A stretch of 64,000 nt of DNA from assembly GCA_964459305.1 (NCBI GenBank), contig CAYWNA010000019.1, positions 27,159-91,158 of the forward strand, read 5' to 3'. This DNA is from CAYWNA01 sp964459305. GTDB taxonomy: Bacteria > Planctomycetota > Planctomycetia > Pirellulales > Pirellulaceae. Below the pieces are notes generated by a model. The model ran no database searches. It had not been told where the DNA came from and worked only from the letters and a program-made list of their open reading frames with translations. Below, one piece after another: positions 19,275 through 28,018 of this stretch (positions within the stretch are counted from its first letter, which is position 1; the number at the start of each line of letters is the position of its first letter). Both the position numbers and the translations under genes were made by a program.

Positions 19275-19423
19275 GGCGAGCGGGGGCCGTTAGGCCCCTG
19301 ATTTTTCGACCAAATCGAACATTCCATACGCCGTTCCAGAATTCACCGGTGGTGAAGTCCTCCAATCGATATACCAAGTGAGGTTTGCCACTTCAATCAG
19401 CGGGCTAACGCCCGCCGCTCGCC
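19275..19423. repeat. MITE-like element with 29-base imperfect inverted ends
   Basis: Left end 19275..19303 (GGCGAGCGGGGGCCGTTAGG...) and right end 19395..19423 are inverted copies over 29 bases with a few mismatches, separated by about 91 bases of unique DNA. It lies between the convergent phosphoesterase and sialidase-like genes. The size and terminal symmetry resemble a small non-autonomous element, but no target-site duplication was established. Confidence 0.7.
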
Positions 19424-19450
19424 AAGGAAATACGCAATGTTTGGGTGTAG

Positions 19451-20464
19451 TCACTCGACGAGCATTGCCTCCGTGTATCGTACCGCGATGGCGAATTCGT
19501 GCCCTTCGATGTCGCTGAGTCGCACCGAGTAGTACATGGTGACGATCGTGCCGTCGTCGAGTTGCACGCTGCTTGGGTAGCCGCAATCGCCGCTGACGGC
19601 TGTCCAGCCGACCATGACGCGGTTGGCGTAGTCCCAGGTCTGCCCTTGGTCGTCGCTGATGATGGCGGCGCAGCCCGGCGGCTCGCGACGGTTGCCGTAG
19701 GCCATCAGCAGTTTCCCGCTGGCAAGTCGAATTAGGTCGGCGGGATGCTGGCTGTTCTCGGTGACGCGTCTTGGTTCCGACCACGTTCGCCCATCATCGT
19801 GCGACTCCAGAAGATCGATGTTGCCACGCGAGTACGTTCTTGAGGCAGCGAGGATGTGCTTGTCTGTGAGCGCAAGCAAGGCGGTCTCGTTGTGGTTATT
19901 GTCGGCCGACACGAAGCTGAGGTCCTCCCAGGTCTTGCCGCTGTCGGTCGAGCGGATTAGATCGAGCCGCCCTTCGATGCCAATGTGCGGCGCACCGCCG
20001 CGAACAACTGCCGCCAGCGATCCGCCCTGCAGTTCAACCAGCACCGGGAAATAGCCTTGCCCCCGGACGGCCACAACGTGGTCCGCATTCGTCAGACGTC
20101 CCACGTCGATGTCGTCGTGCGGAACTGATTTCGGCAGGAGCCTCCATTCTCTTTCCAGGTTTGTACGCGTGCCCTTCACCCGCAGGTCATCGAACAGGAT
20201 ATGTCCCTGCCCGGCACGCAAGCCGATGACACCGGCTTGGTAAGTGGCGTCATCCGCTTCGGCGATGAGCTTTCCGTCCAGGTAGGCCGCCAAATGTCCC
20301 GCTTTGAGTTCGAACCGAGCTTTGTGCCAAACATTCGGCTGAATGGTCACTCGCGGCACACGTTTGAGTTCGTTCCATGGTTTGCCCGGATCGACACGCA
20401 CGATAAGGACTTGCGAATGGCGGCTATCGAAGTGCACGTAGTAATGGCGCGTGCTGTCCTGCAA
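19451..20464 (-). CDS. N-terminally truncated LamG/sialidase-like protein (possible pseudogene)
   Basis: The frame is open from TAG 20510..20512 to the stop at 19451; the first usable start is TTG 20464, giving 337 residues. It opens mid-domain (YYVHFDSRHSQVLIVRVDPG...GVIGLRAGQGHILFDDLRV), the second half of a LamG/DUF1080-like beta-sandwich, then continues as a BNR sialidase fold with Asp-box-like repeats (STDSGKTWEDL, SHDDGRTWSEP, SDDQGQTWDYA). There is no signal peptide, unlike every other secreted enzyme here. The palindromic element at 20485..20621 sits exactly where the 5' half should be and supplies the in-frame stop. It probably once removed sialic acid or related terminal sugars. Confidence 0.7.
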   Translation of the reverse strand: MQDSTRHYYVHFDSRHSQVLIVRVDPGKPWNELKRVPRVTIQPNVWHKARFELKAGHLAAYLDGKLIAEADDATYQAGVIGLRAGQGHILFDDLRVKGTRTNLEREWRLLPKSVPHDDIDVGRLTNADHVVAVRGQGYFPVLVELQGGSLAAVVRGGAPHIGIEGRLDLIRSTDSGKTWEDLSFVSADNNHNETALLALTDKHILAASRTYSRGNIDLLESHDDGRTWSEPRRVTENSQHPADLIRLASGKLLMAYGNRREPPGCAAIISDDQGQTWDYANRVMVGWTAVSGDCGYPSSVQLDDGTIVTMYYSVRLSDIEGHEFAIAVRYTEAMLVE

Positions 20465-20484
20465 AGCGTGGCATCGGGATAGAG

Positions 20485-20621
20485 CGAGCGGCGGCCCACC
20501 AGGATGCGCCTACCACCGCCATTTCGGCCGCATCGTGTCGAACGATTGGGCCGCCGCTGGCGTGATTGGTGCAATGCGCGGCCCACGAGATGGAGAGCGT
20601 TTTCTGGTGGGCCGCCGCTCG
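20485..20621. repeat. 137-base element with perfect 18-base inverted ends
   Basis: CGAGCGGCGGCCCACCAG at 20485..20502 and its exact complement at 20604..20621 bound a 101-base core. The element overlaps the truncated 5' end of the sialidase-like gene and contributes its upstream stop codon. No transposase is encoded. Confidence 0.8.
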
Positions 20622-20813
20622 TATTCTGGCGATTGAACGACTGTGGGCCTTGGTGGATCCGTTGCTGATGCATGACCGTTTGGCACTGGTCGCTCTGGCT
20701 CACCCTACGATCGCTTTTCCGGGCGAATGAGGGCGCCGCGTGTGATGGGCTGTATACTAACTGGCCTCTGGCGGAAACCGAATGCGAGTGGATTCACGTA
20801 GAAGGAGACGGCA
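20511..20813. other. Intergenic region with repeat core and leader of the LamG gene
   Basis: Apart from the element ending at 20621, about 190 bases lead into the LamG gene. A TATACT hexamer at 20753..20758 could be a -10 box but has no good -35 partner. I searched the minus strand here for the missing first half of the sialidase gene and did not find it. Confidence 0.45.
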
Positions 20814-23663
20814 ATGTGCGAGCGTGGCAAGTATTACGCGATGACAGTTGTTTTCCTGGAAATCTGCGTTTCGCTCGCGATGGGTGCTGAGCCGGGGCTA
20901 GTGGCCCATTATCGGTTCGACGAGGGCATGGGCGTCTTGGCCAGTGACGTTTCGGGGCGGGGCAACGATGGGACGATTCATGGGGGCAAGTTCGTCAAGC
21001 GCGACGATGGGTTCGCGCTGTCGCTGAATGGCGAGGGCGACTATATCGAAACCGCTGCTGGCAAGGATTTCGCCGGACAGGACGAGGGGGCCTTTGAACT
21101 GTGGTTCCGGCCGCAGCGATGGCAGGGCGGGTTGATCGATTGGAGCTGCAGCGGCTCTTGGCAAGATATCCGGCTTACGCTGGCGTTCAACACGTACAAC
21201 AAGGAAGAGAAGGACGCCATCTTCTTGGTGAATTTGGCCGACGGCCAGAAGAGTCGGAACTGCCAGCTTCCACGTCCGCCGAAGGACACGTGGACACATG
21301 TAGCGGTCAGCTTTCGCGGTGGACAGGCGACGGTCTACTGGGACGCGCGCGTGCAGGCGGTGTTCACGGGATATCCGCCGATGCGCGAAGGGCTGCCGCT
21401 GTGGATCGGCAAGTGCCAGGGCTTGGGCCGGGACTTCTTTGCAGGCGAGATCGATGAGGTCCGAGTGTACGACAGGACGCTGGCGCGCGGCGATGTGCTG
21501 GTCCACTACAAGGCAGCGGCAGCGGACATGGGAAAGGACACGGTCAATTTCGATCGGCCCAAGGTGACGGCAACGTCAATGCCCGATCCCGGCTGGGTGG
21601 TCGTGACGGCCGAATACGAGCTGATGCGTCCACTGCCGGCCGGGACGATGCTGGAGGTTGGAATCGGAAAGTCGGGGACGGGTCGCGCGCAGGTCGTGGG
21701 CGAAAGGCCTCTGGATCTGGCGTGGGATCGGCAGAGCGTGAAGCTGGACGCAAGCCGGTTGGAGGCTGACGAGTACGAGGTCGTCGCCAGGATCAGGGGA
21801 GCGGACGGTCAGGTGATTGGCAAGCCGTCTACCTCGACCGTGAAGTGGCCCGGTCGGTCGAGGGCGTTTGAGAGTGTGAAGGTTCTGAACAATCTTGTCT
21901 GGGAGCTGGCAAGTATTTCACCGGGTACGGTCAAGGGTCCGAGCCGAATCGAGTTCCAAAATCCCCTGCGGCGATGGGCCTTTGTCTCGTGCACGACCAA
22001 GCTGGGCGGGGATGGAAGACTGTCGATTTCGATCCCGTCGATCCCGACCGGACGGGATGTGATCGCCGTGACAGGCCCAGCCAACGGCACGTTTGAGGCC
22101 ATGCGACCGCTTCCGGCCGGCAAGCATGAACTCCAAATAGCGCTGTCCGGCACCGGATCGGTGGAACGTGTGGTAATTCGGTCGATTCCCGAGCTGATCT
22201 ACGCTCGTTACGGCTCGAACCCACACACCACGGAATTCGGCCCATACACGCATGCGGGCATAGAGCCGAATTACGGCACGGCGTTCATCGACAAGTACGT
22301 CTTGCCGAACGTCAACACTCTGGTGTTCAGCTCCGGCCAGGCCGAGAACCCGTTTGTGCAGCAATGGCACGCGCGAGGCGGGCGATCGTTGTTTCACTGC
22401 AGCGTGCCCAAGTATCGAGTCAAGACCGAAGACGGTTGGAAGACGACGACTCGCTGGCCTAGGGGACAGGAGCACGAGTTGATCACGGCCGATGAGGCGA
22501 TTGACTTCATCGGCAAGACGGCGGGCTTCTCGCATCCGGGATTGGGCGGATCGATTGCCGACGAATTCGGCAACTCGGACAACTACTGCGCCGCCTACGC
22601 TGAAGCGATTCGCAAGTTGGCTATCGCCCCCGAATTCAAGGACAGGCTGTTCTATCCCTACGCGAACCACCTCTACACGGGGCCGGAGGGGATCGACATG
22701 ATCAAGGCGTTGGTCGAGGTGGATTCGACGATCGCCTGGAAACGGTATCTCAAGACGCAGTCCGACGAGCAGGCGGCCAGGCATTTCCTCCAGCAGGAGT
22801 TGGTGGACCGGGCGTGGGCCTATCGCCAAACTGTCCCAGAGTCGCTCGAGCACATTGCGGTCTGCTTTGGGTATTTCTCGGCCCCCAACGAATTTCTCAA
22901 CTCGAACCCGGGCGTCAACTACAAGAAGTATTTGGACATGCAGGCCAATATCGTAGCCAACGATCCGGCATTCTGGGCAACGTACGGGCTGATGAGCTAC
23001 CTGGCCAGCTATGCCGACGAAGAGAGCATTCGCTGGCTGCACCACCTGTTTCGCCACTACGGCATCGAGGGCAACACGGCGCCGCGATGCGTGGACCCGC
23101 ACGACCTGACGCACATGGCCAATGGAGATTTCGCCAACGGGACGGGTGGCTGGACGATCAAGCCAGCCGAAGAGGGCAGCGTCCACGTGGCCAGGCAGGA
23201 AGGGCTCGGTTGGCTCCAAGGACGCTATCCGCGGACCAGCGAGGGCGACACGGGACTATCGATGGTCCGTAGCGACAAACGGCCCAACGTATTCAGCCAA
23301 CAGATCAAGGATCTTGAGCCCGGCCGGTTGTACTCGTTCCGTATGTTCTGCTCGGACTACGACGACATGTCCAAGGAAGAACTTCACGCCGTCACTGTCA
23401 CGCTGGAGGGCGTCGAGTTGGTCGAGGAGAAATGCTTCAACCATGTGGGGCACAACTGTTACAGCCACGCCCACGGTCCCTACGATCGGGCGCACCGGGC
23501 GTGGTTCAACTATGTCTGGCGAGTGTTTCGGGCGAAGGCCCTTACGGCCAAGGTCACGGTCACGGACTGGAAGAGCTCCACCGAGCCCGGCGGAAAAATC
23601 GGCCAGCGGTTGATCTACAACTTCGCCTACTCGCAGCCCTACTTCCTTGAGAGCGGACGCTAG
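20814..23663 (+). CDS. Large secreted LamG-domain protein, putative glycosidase-like core
   Basis: ATG 20814 has AAGGAG nine bases upstream; 949 residues with a signal-like N-terminus (MTVVFLEICVSLAMGAEP). A LamG/concanavalin-like lectin domain (about 25-220; VAHYRFDEGMG...SGRGNDGTIHGG...WIGKCQGLGRDFFAGEIDEVRVYDRTL) is followed by beta-sandwich segments and a central region (about 470-770) that may be a TIM-barrel hydrolase (FSHPGLGGSIADEFGNSDNY, with Asp/Glu in a plausible catalytic strand end). A CBM-like tail ends the protein. The catalytic class is not assignable. It is followed after 38 bases by the next glycosidase, so the two are probably co-transcribed. Confidence 0.72.
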   Translation: MCERGKYYAMTVVFLEICVSLAMGAEPGLVAHYRFDEGMGVLASDVSGRGNDGTIHGGKFVKRDDGFALSLNGEGDYIETAAGKDFAGQDEGAFELWFRPQRWQGGLIDWSCSGSWQDIRLTLAFNTYNKEEKDAIFLVNLADGQKSRNCQLPRPPKDTWTHVAVSFRGGQATVYWDARVQAVFTGYPPMREGLPLWIGKCQGLGRDFFAGEIDEVRVYDRTLARGDVLVHYKAAAADMGKDTVNFDRPKVTATSMPDPGWVVVTAEYELMRPLPAGTMLEVGIGKSGTGRAQVVGERPLDLAWDRQSVKLDASRLEADEYEVVARIRGADGQVIGKPSTSTVKWPGRSRAFESVKVLNNLVWELASISPGTVKGPSRIEFQNPLRRWAFVSCTTKLGGDGRLSISIPSIPTGRDVIAVTGPANGTFEAMRPLPAGKHELQIALSGTGSVERVVIRSIPELIYARYGSNPHTTEFGPYTHAGIEPNYGTAFIDKYVLPNVNTLVFSSGQAENPFVQQWHARGGRSLFHCSVPKYRVKTEDGWKTTTRWPRGQEHELITADEAIDFIGKTAGFSHPGLGGSIADEFGNSDNYCAAYAEAIRKLAIAPEFKDRLFYPYANHLYTGPEGIDMIKALVEVDSTIAWKRYLKTQSDEQAARHFLQQELVDRAWAYRQTVPESLEHIAVCFGYFSAPNEFLNSNPGVNYKKYLDMQANIVANDPAFWATYGLMSYLASYADEESIRWLHHLFRHYGIEGNTAPRCVDPHDLTHMANGDFANGTGGWTIKPAEEGSVHVARQEGLGWLQGRYPRTSEGDTGLSMVRSDKRPNVFSQQIKDLEPGRLYSFRMFCSDYDDMSKEELHAVTVTLEGVELVEEKCFNHVGHNCYSHAHGPYDRAHRAWFNYVWRVFRAKALTAKVTVTDWKSSTEPGGKIGQRLIYNFAYSQPYFLESGR

Positions 23664-23701
23664 AATGGGGTCGTTTGACTCGGCATCGAAAGGAGAACAC
23701 C

Positions 23702-26700
23702 GTGCGGCGAACGGTACTTATTCCGATCCTGTTTTTCTCGTTCATCACCACTGTACGCGCCGAGCCGCCGCCCGCCGACCGTGACGCATGGGAACAGGTG
23801 GATATTGTGCCGATGCCGAAGCGAATCCGCCTCACTGATCGGCGCCTGCCGGTGGCAGACGCGATGATCGTTCTGGGCGAGGAGTCAAGCGAGCAGGAAA
23901 AGATCGGCGCGAAGTGGGTTAACGATCATATTGTCCGGAAGGGAGCCAGGCCATTGCCCGTTGTCACCGAGGGAGAGCTGTCCGGGGATCCAGAACTGAG
24001 GATCTTCGTCGGGACGCGCGAAACGTCGACTGCCATCCACAAGGCGGCGCGTGAGGGGCTTTTCAGCCTGGGGCCTGCCGTGCCGGGCAAGCGAGGCTAC
24101 GTCATCGAGCCCCGCGTGTCCGACAAGCACACAGACCTCCTGCTCGGAGGGGCGGACCCAATCGGTGCGCTTTACGCATGCGTGACCTTGGCGGGTCTTC
24201 TGGAGCGGGATGGCGACAACGTTGCCATCCGAGAAGCGGAGATCGTTGATTGGCCGGATTATTCGGCGGTCAGCCATGGGATCAACCTCATCTATCCGGA
24301 GCTTGGCGAACTGGGCCGGAGATTGCGATGGGCCGTGACTCCTTCCGAAGAACAGGAGGAGCAGTACCTCCGCGTGATGAAAGAGCATCTGGACCGTCTG
24401 CTCGAACGCAAATACTCCTGCTTCCAAGTCGACAAGTACGCCATCGGCCCGCGCTATTGGCGGAAATTGTCGCCGGAGTTCATGGCGACGCACAAGAAAC
24501 TCACTGACTACGCAAGGGCTCGCGGGATTCGGTCCCTCGTCTACGCACTCCATCCATGTGTTGGCCTGCGTAGTGAATTGCCCCATGTGCCGCAGCGCTG
24601 CTTGACGGGCATCGGGCGAGATTCCTATGAGCATTACGTTCGATGCTGGTCCATGGACGATGAACGCCGCAAGAACGCTGCTCGCCTGGGTCAATTCCTC
24701 CATGCGACTGGGATCACGGACGCCGGTTTTCATGATTGGGACACGGGAGCGTTTCTCAGCCCCGCGAACTGGGGCGAACGATGCGACGTGTGTCGCCAGC
24801 GGTGGGGGGACGACTTCGCCGCGGCGACGATCAACAAGCATCGTATCTATTGCGAAGAGATCAAGAAAACCGCGCCCGGCTGTCGGCTTCACTTCACGCT
24901 CTATCCCTACAACGTCAGTGTCCTGTCGCAAGCGACGGCCGAGCGTTATCACATCGACCGTTATGGTCCCAGCCCCAGCGTTCCCGATGTGGCCCGCCGG
25001 CTGCGAGAACGTTTCACGGACTTCTGGGTGCGCTGTACAAAGGGCCTGCCAAACGACGTTACATTCTGCATCCGCGAGAACATCCCCGAGAACGTCCGTC
25101 GCTTCCACGAGATCACTGCGCCGCATGGAACGTTCGCGTGGTACAAAGTCGGATCCGAGCAATGGCAAACGTTTCTTGACGAATCGCCGCGATGGGCGGG
25201 GACTTTCTACAGCGGCCGAGACGATCTGCTGTTCAACGTCTCGCTCGAGAGGTTCGTGCCATTGAAGGCAATGGCCGTCCGAGAATACACATGGAACATG
25301 CACGCGCCGGGCGCCACCGGCTGGGGGCAATTACCGCAGGAACAACGGCAGCGGCATGCCGAGGCTGAAGGTGATATCTACGAAGTCGTGTTTCCGCACA
25401 TCCTGCGCAACTTTTTCGGCCGCCGCGCCGCTCCGCACCTCATCAAGGCACTTTCGCTAAACATGGCCGTCAATCATATCTTTGATCACCTCCCTTCTCA
25501 CAAGCGCCGCATAGACATTCTCACCAACTACGAGGAATGGAAGTGGCAGGCGGATCAGGCCGCGAAGGGATGCGAGATCATGGATGGACTGTTCCGGGAA
25601 TTCGTCGAGTCCGGTGATCGCTTGGGAATGACCCCCTTCGCCTCGCGGCGATTTGTCTACATGCGAGAGGTCTTTCATTGCTCGAAGTGGATGGCCCAAG
25701 CCAAAGCGCAGAACATGCTTGCCCGCGAACTGGCCAAAGAGGGGGAGCTGGACGAGGCGCGAGAGGCAATTCGGCGGGGCGAAGAAATCATCGCCGATGC
25801 CCGAGGGGACATGAAGCGGCTGGTGGAGGAACGTCCCGACGATCCCATCTACAACGCTGAAGACAAACCGGACAAGCCGGCCTTGTGGAAGATCTACACG
25901 CCGGGGAACGGAGTGGACTACGACGTGCCCCAAGCGATGCTCGCGGCGACTGAAAAGGAATTGCCTGCCCTGGCCGCAGCCGGGGATCTGCCTGCCGACG
26001 CTGTGGAGAGACTGGCTGAACGCAAAACGGTCCATGTCGCGTCCACATCCGGTCCACTGGCAATTGACGGTCGCGTCGACGAACCCGACTGGCGACAGGC
26101 CGAGCCGGCCGAGGCATTCTTTGCCTATCCCGGCGGGCAGGGCATCGCCCGTGCCCATACGCGAGCTCGCTTTCTGCGCGATGACGCGACGCTGTACGTT
26201 GGCGTTACCTGTTGGATGCCCGGCGATGCACCGATTCTGGCGGAAGATCGTGAACGCGACGGGAAGGTCATGGACGACGAACAGGTGGAGCTGTTCCTCA
26301 TGCCGCCTCACATGAAAGGCGGCTATGTGCAGTTTCAGATGAACGCCGCGGGCAGCGTTGCGGACAAGCGAGTGACGCTTGAAAAGAAACAGGACGGCTT
26401 GGTGGTCAAAAAGAAAGACCCCGCATGGAACGCGGCCGGGATGATCGTGAAGACAACTCGCCGCGGGAACCAGTGGGAGTTGGAGGCCGCGATTCCCCTT
26501 TCGGCGCTGGGGGCTGCGAATTGGAAAGGAACGTGGCGAGTGAACGTGTGCCGTGATTTCAAAGGGGCCACTCGCGAGCCGAGCTCCATCCAGCCGCCAT
26601 CGGCCGAGGATTTTCATGATACGAAGACGTTCCCCCGACTCGTGTTCGATTCCACGCCGTCGCCCCTTGCGGACATCGAATTGGCGGTGCCGGGATTCGA

Positions 26701-27811
26701 ACACGCGACGCGGACGCTGGACGACCGCGTGGCAACCGTAGTCGATTTCGGCCTGGAGGTTCGTGCGAGTCGTGTGCTTCACGACGTTCGGGTCACTGTC
26801 GAAGCGTACGATGAATCCGGGCGTCTTCACCAGAGACGACTTGTCAAGGAGTTGGAGCACTTGCCCTGCTATTGGAGCCCTGACGAGAGATTCACGATCG
26901 GCTTCGAGCGCGAAGTCGAGAAGGGCGGCGTCCGGGTGATCCTGGAATCGAGCGACAGCCGCGCGGAACGATGGGTCAGGATCGGTGGGTGGGAAGGCAC
27001 ACCGGAGTTGAACCCGGTCTTGTCGCCGCCAAACAAGGATGCGGCGGCCGAGGATTTCCGGGCCACTGGTGGCCTCGCCGATCGGTGCTATTTCGCTGGC
27101 GAAGTCACAGTCACCGATTCTAAGGAACCTCATCGAGTCCTCGGCCGACGTCAGGGAACGATTGAGTTCTGGTTCAAGTCCAATTGGCCGCCGAAGCATC
27201 CGATGGACGTCCGAGCGACCAGGATGCCTCGTCATGCTCTGTTCCACTGTGGCACATTGAGGAAAGAGCACCCCGATAACTTCAACTGCTCTTCGGTCAC
27301 CGTCTACTTGGAATCAGGCAGTGGGACCCTTCATTTCATGATCACCAACCGTCAGTACGTCGCGTGGCAGGCGGGTGCACGCGCGGAAGACGCACCTTGG
27401 CTGCAGCCCGGGTGGCATCACTTGGCGTGCGTGTGGGACCACGACGCCAAACCGGACGACTGGCTGCGACTGTATGTCGACGGTGCGCGCGTGAGTGCCG
27501 GGACAACGGTCAACAAACCGGAGCGACTCGGCGATGACAAGGCGGTGGAATTGGACAAGACCGCGTTTGCCTTCCAATGCGGCAGCCTCAACACCGGCCG
27601 CTTCGGGGCCAAGGCTGTTTTGGATGAGCTGCGCGTATCCCGCATCGCGCGCTATGCGGAGGATTTTACTCCAACCCACAAGCCGTCAAGTCTCGACGAA
27701 CACACGACCGCCCTTTTTCATTTCGACGGCAATCTGCAAGGCGAGGGGATGACCGAGGAGGGCGGGCATTACGTGGTAGAGGGCATAGCGGGATCGTTGG
27801 CGCATTACTAG
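23702..27811 (+). CDS. Very large secreted GH20/GH84-like hexosaminidase-type protein with CBM9-like and LamG domains
   Basis: GTG 23702 is preceded by AAAGGAG with optimal spacing and starts a signal peptide (RRTVLIPILFFSFITTVRA); 1369 residues. A GH20 domain-2-like beta domain (about 30-175; MPKRIRLTDRR...GKRGYVIEP...ADPIGALYACVTL) precedes a TIM-barrel of GH20/GH84/DUF4838 flavour with FHDWDTG and a CDVCRQRWGDDF motif. A helical region follows, then a CBM9-like domain (about 780-1000; IDGRVDEPDWRQAEPAEAF) and a LamG-like domain (about 1130-1350). It probably acts on amino-sugar glycans outside the cell. The final TAG is shared with the palindromic element starting at 27808. An ATG at 23675 is possible but lacks a ribosome site. 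Confidence 0.8.
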   Translation: MRRTVLIPILFFSFITTVRAEPPPADRDAWEQVDIVPMPKRIRLTDRRLPVADAMIVLGEESSEQEKIGAKWVNDHIVRKGARPLPVVTEGELSGDPELRIFVGTRETSTAIHKAAREGLFSLGPAVPGKRGYVIEPRVSDKHTDLLLGGADPIGALYACVTLAGLLERDGDNVAIREAEIVDWPDYSAVSHGINLIYPELGELGRRLRWAVTPSEEQEEQYLRVMKEHLDRLLERKYSCFQVDKYAIGPRYWRKLSPEFMATHKKLTDYARARGIRSLVYALHPCVGLRSELPHVPQRCLTGIGRDSYEHYVRCWSMDDERRKNAARLGQFLHATGITDAGFHDWDTGAFLSPANWGERCDVCRQRWGDDFAAATINKHRIYCEEIKKTAPGCRLHFTLYPYNVSVLSQATAERYHIDRYGPSPSVPDVARRLRERFTDFWVRCTKGLPNDVTFCIRENIPENVRRFHEITAPHGTFAWYKVGSEQWQTFLDESPRWAGTFYSGRDDLLFNVSLERFVPLKAMAVREYTWNMHAPGATGWGQLPQEQRQRHAEAEGDIYEVVFPHILRNFFGRRAAPHLIKALSLNMAVNHIFDHLPSHKRRIDILTNYEEWKWQADQAAKGCEIMDGLFREFVESGDRLGMTPFASRRFVYMREVFHCSKWMAQAKAQNMLARELAKEGELDEAREAIRRGEEIIADARGDMKRLVEERPDDPIYNAEDKPDKPALWKIYTPGNGVDYDVPQAMLAATEKELPALAAAGDLPADAVERLAERKTVHVASTSGPLAIDGRVDEPDWRQAEPAEAFFAYPGGQGIARAHTRARFLRDDATLYVGVTCWMPGDAPILAEDRERDGKVMDDEQVELFLMPPHMKGGYVQFQMNAAGSVADKRVTLEKKQDGLVVKKKDPAWNAAGMIVKTTRRGNQWELEAAIPLSALGAANWKGTWRVNVCRDFKGATREPSSIQPPSAEDFHDTKTFPRLVFDSTPSPLADIELAVPGFEHATRTLDDRVATVVDFGLEVRASRVLHDVRVTVEAYDESGRLHQRRLVKELEHLPCYWSPDERFTIGFEREVEKGGVRVILESSDSRAERWVRIGGWEGTPELNPVLSPPNKDAAAEDFRATGGLADRCYFAGEVTVTDSKEPHRVLGRRQGTIEFWFKSNWPPKHPMDVRATRMPRHALFHCGTLRKEHPDNFNCSSVTVYLESGSGTLHFMITNRQYVAWQAGARAEDAPWLQPGWHHLACVWDHDAKPDDWLRLYVDGARVSAGTTVNKPERLGDDKAVELDKTAFAFQCGSLNTGRFGAKAVLDELRVSRIARYAEDFTPTHKPSSLDEHTTALFHFDGNLQGEGMTEEGGHYVVEGIAGSLAHY

Positions 27812-27941
27812 TGCTTTGTCAAACCTTAATCTTAGGATTAGCCGCTGGGCGCTAGCCCACGATTTCCGCCGGGAGAACCGGACGCTAGCGCGTGCCGGCT
27901 GATTTAGCCAACCCTAATTCTTAGCTGTGATAGAGCACTAG
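27808..27941. repeat. MITE-like element with CTAGTGCT inverted ends
   Basis: CTAGTGCT at 27808..27815 and AGCACTAG at 27934..27941 bound the element; symmetry continues imperfectly inward (TTGTCAAACCTTAATCTTAGG against CTATCACAGCTAAGAATTAGG on the reverse). Two smaller stems containing GCTAGC occupy the centre. The first bases form part of the glycosidase stop codon. It lies between convergent genes. Confidence 0.75.
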
Positions 27942-28018
27942 GGCTGTTAAGAAACAGCATGGAAAAACGAATTCGCATTCATTCTGTAGCGCACTTGCTG
28001 TCCATCGGGGCAGATGGC

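Noticed and set aside
21918..23219. 433-residue antisense open frame opposite the LamG gene
   Set aside because: Arg/Val/His-rich with no motifs; shadow of the real gene.
23885..27271. Long antisense open frames (481 and 604 residues) opposite the glycosidase
   Set aside because: They run exactly antisense to a well supported gene, have no recognisable motifs and are the expected shadow of GC-rich codon usage.
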